NCBI RefSeq assembly: GCF_000374365.1
Contig: NZ_KB894150.1
Coordinates: 1 to 42,514 of the forward strand
DNA from: Bacteroides gallinarum DSM 18171 = JCM 13658
GTDB taxonomy: Bacteria; Bacteroidota; Bacteroidia; Bacteroidales; Bacteroidaceae
DNA: 42,514 bases
Direction of reading: 5' to 3'
In this document: positions 42,147-42,514 of the stretch, one piece after another
How positions within the stretch are numbered: position 1 is the stretch's first letter
Layout: the number at the start of each line of letters is the position of its first letter
The notes under the pieces: model-generated
Told to the model about the DNA's origin: nothing
The model's database searches: none
What the model saw: only the letters and a program-made list of their open reading frames with translations
Made by a program: the position numbers and the translations under genes

Positions 42147-42214
42147 AGATGATTTTCTATTCTGATACACTGTTATCGGTTATTTATGGATGCCCTAATT
42201 GAGTTTCGGTATAA
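42147..42214 (+). pseudogene. Remnant of a second universal stress protein gene (3' end only)
   Basis: Bases 42147-42214 match 41980-42047 over 68 bases with 6 substitutions and no gaps. The frame is kept: MIFYSDTLLSVIYGCPN and a stop, against MIFHSDTPLLVIYGRPN. So a tandem gene copy existed and was deleted except for its last codons, or a short piece was copied downstream. Confidence 0.8.
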
Positions 42215-42292
42215 TGTACCTGAACTATTACTAATAAACTTCAAGCTTTGAGGATATATAGGGATATTCAGTAAATGTCCCTAAAAATCAAG

Positions 42293-42340
42293 ATGGCATA
42301 TGAAGATGATAGAGCATACTCACTTCATATGCCATTTTTA
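42293..42340. terminator. Bidirectional terminator
   Basis: ATGGCATATGAAG (42293-42305) pairs perfectly with CTTCATATGCCAT (42323-42335). T follows on the plus strand, and an A/T-rich run gives a T-run on the minus strand (TTTTTAG). It serves the stress gene and the minus-strand gene at the right edge. Confidence 0.88.
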
Positions 42341-42440
42341 TAGTCCTATTCCTGTAATTTCTCACACAATCTTACCCTACAAGACATGACGCTCGGGAAG
42401 AAGTCTGAAGACATCTTCTGCCTCTGCCTGTAAAATCATA

Positions 42441-42514
42441 TCATGCCGCTTTCACCGTCCTGTTCCTGATCTTGTCTATCATCAGTACGGCATTTGCCGT
42501 ATGTATTCCAAAGA
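42441..42514 (-). CDS. C-terminal end of an unidentified minus-strand gene (cut by window edge)
   Basis: The minus strand from the right edge has an open frame ending at the TGA 42443-42441; the last 23 residues are FGIHTANAVLMIDKIRNRTV and KAA. This could be the end of a transposase, which would match the IS end on the left, but the piece is too short to identify. The long minus-strand tail up to the terminator at 42293 fits a real gene end. Confidence 0.4.
   Translation of the reverse strand, partial: FGIHTANAVLMIDKIRNRTVKAA

Larger units (their letters stand above)
42036..42440. other. Gap after the stress protein gene
   Basis: No intact gene. It contains the diverged copy of the preceding gene's end (42147-42214) and a strong bidirectional terminator (42293-42340). 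Confidence 0.7.

Noticed and set aside
1..42514. tRNA or rRNA genes
   Set aside because: No cloverleaf arms, GTTCGAATC-type loops outside coding DNA or rRNA motifs were found by eye.

Overview
The window reads as chromosomal DNA of a Bacteroides-like member of the Bacteroidales. The main signs are: many promoters with the Bacteroides -7 box TAnnTTTG (in two clear cases with a TTTG-type -33 box 19 bp upstream), very few Shine-Dalgarno sites, a complete Bat (aerotolerance) gene cluster, the Bacteroidetes-specific 52-residue DUF4295 protein next to ribosomal protein genes, a short archaeal/eukaryotic-type prolyl-tRNA synthetase, and HU/LysM and DUF2007/UspA fusion proteins. The two edges are cut through other elements: an IS481-like transposase on the left and the last 23 codons of an unidentified minus-strand gene on the right.

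Layout. 1-297: end of an insertion sequence. 460-5781: flavin reductase, proS, a secreted alpha/beta hydrolase and a TetR regulator, separated by unusually structured intergenic DNA (paired hairpins, a 500-bp degenerate repeat tract, a 36-bp perfect palindrome). 5940-15640: an accessory, AT-rich island. Its first half is a plus-strand row of small exported, lipoprotein and ankyrin proteins, with a 97%-identical duplicated gene piece, that resembles an immunity-gene array; it ends in an AraC regulator with a one-base frameshift. Its second half holds an intact minus-strand two-gene operon (315-residue soluble protein plus 139-residue membrane protein, 8-base overlap, near-perfect promoter) surrounded by dead genes: a tail-type repeat fragment, a DUF6680-like gene split by one stop codon, and a frameshifted GHKL ATPase gene. 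This is the likeliest place for an undescribed defence system.

15672-29621: core genes. A HicB-like small protein, a glycosyltransferase, the ppk-ppx polyphosphate pair, a 1500-residue TamB protein transcribed towards them, tsaD divergent from tamB, pncC, rpmB-rpmG-DUF4295, ftsY-rimO (4-base overlap). 29702-31431: two HU-family genes; the second encodes an HU domain, an acidic linker, one membrane span and a LysM domain, so it could physically join DNA to the cell wall.

31623-40337: moxR, a DUF58 gene, an exported DUF4381-like gene, batA, batB, batC, batD, batE, all in one direction. MoxR AAA+ ATPase, two membrane VWA proteins, TPR proteins and the large periplasmic BatD probably form one envelope complex. 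Four 11-bp repeats spaced exactly 22 bp apart lie between moxR and the DUF58 gene. 40537-42035: a small HTH protein and a DUF2007-UspA-UspA stress protein, followed by a diverged second copy of that gene's 3' end.
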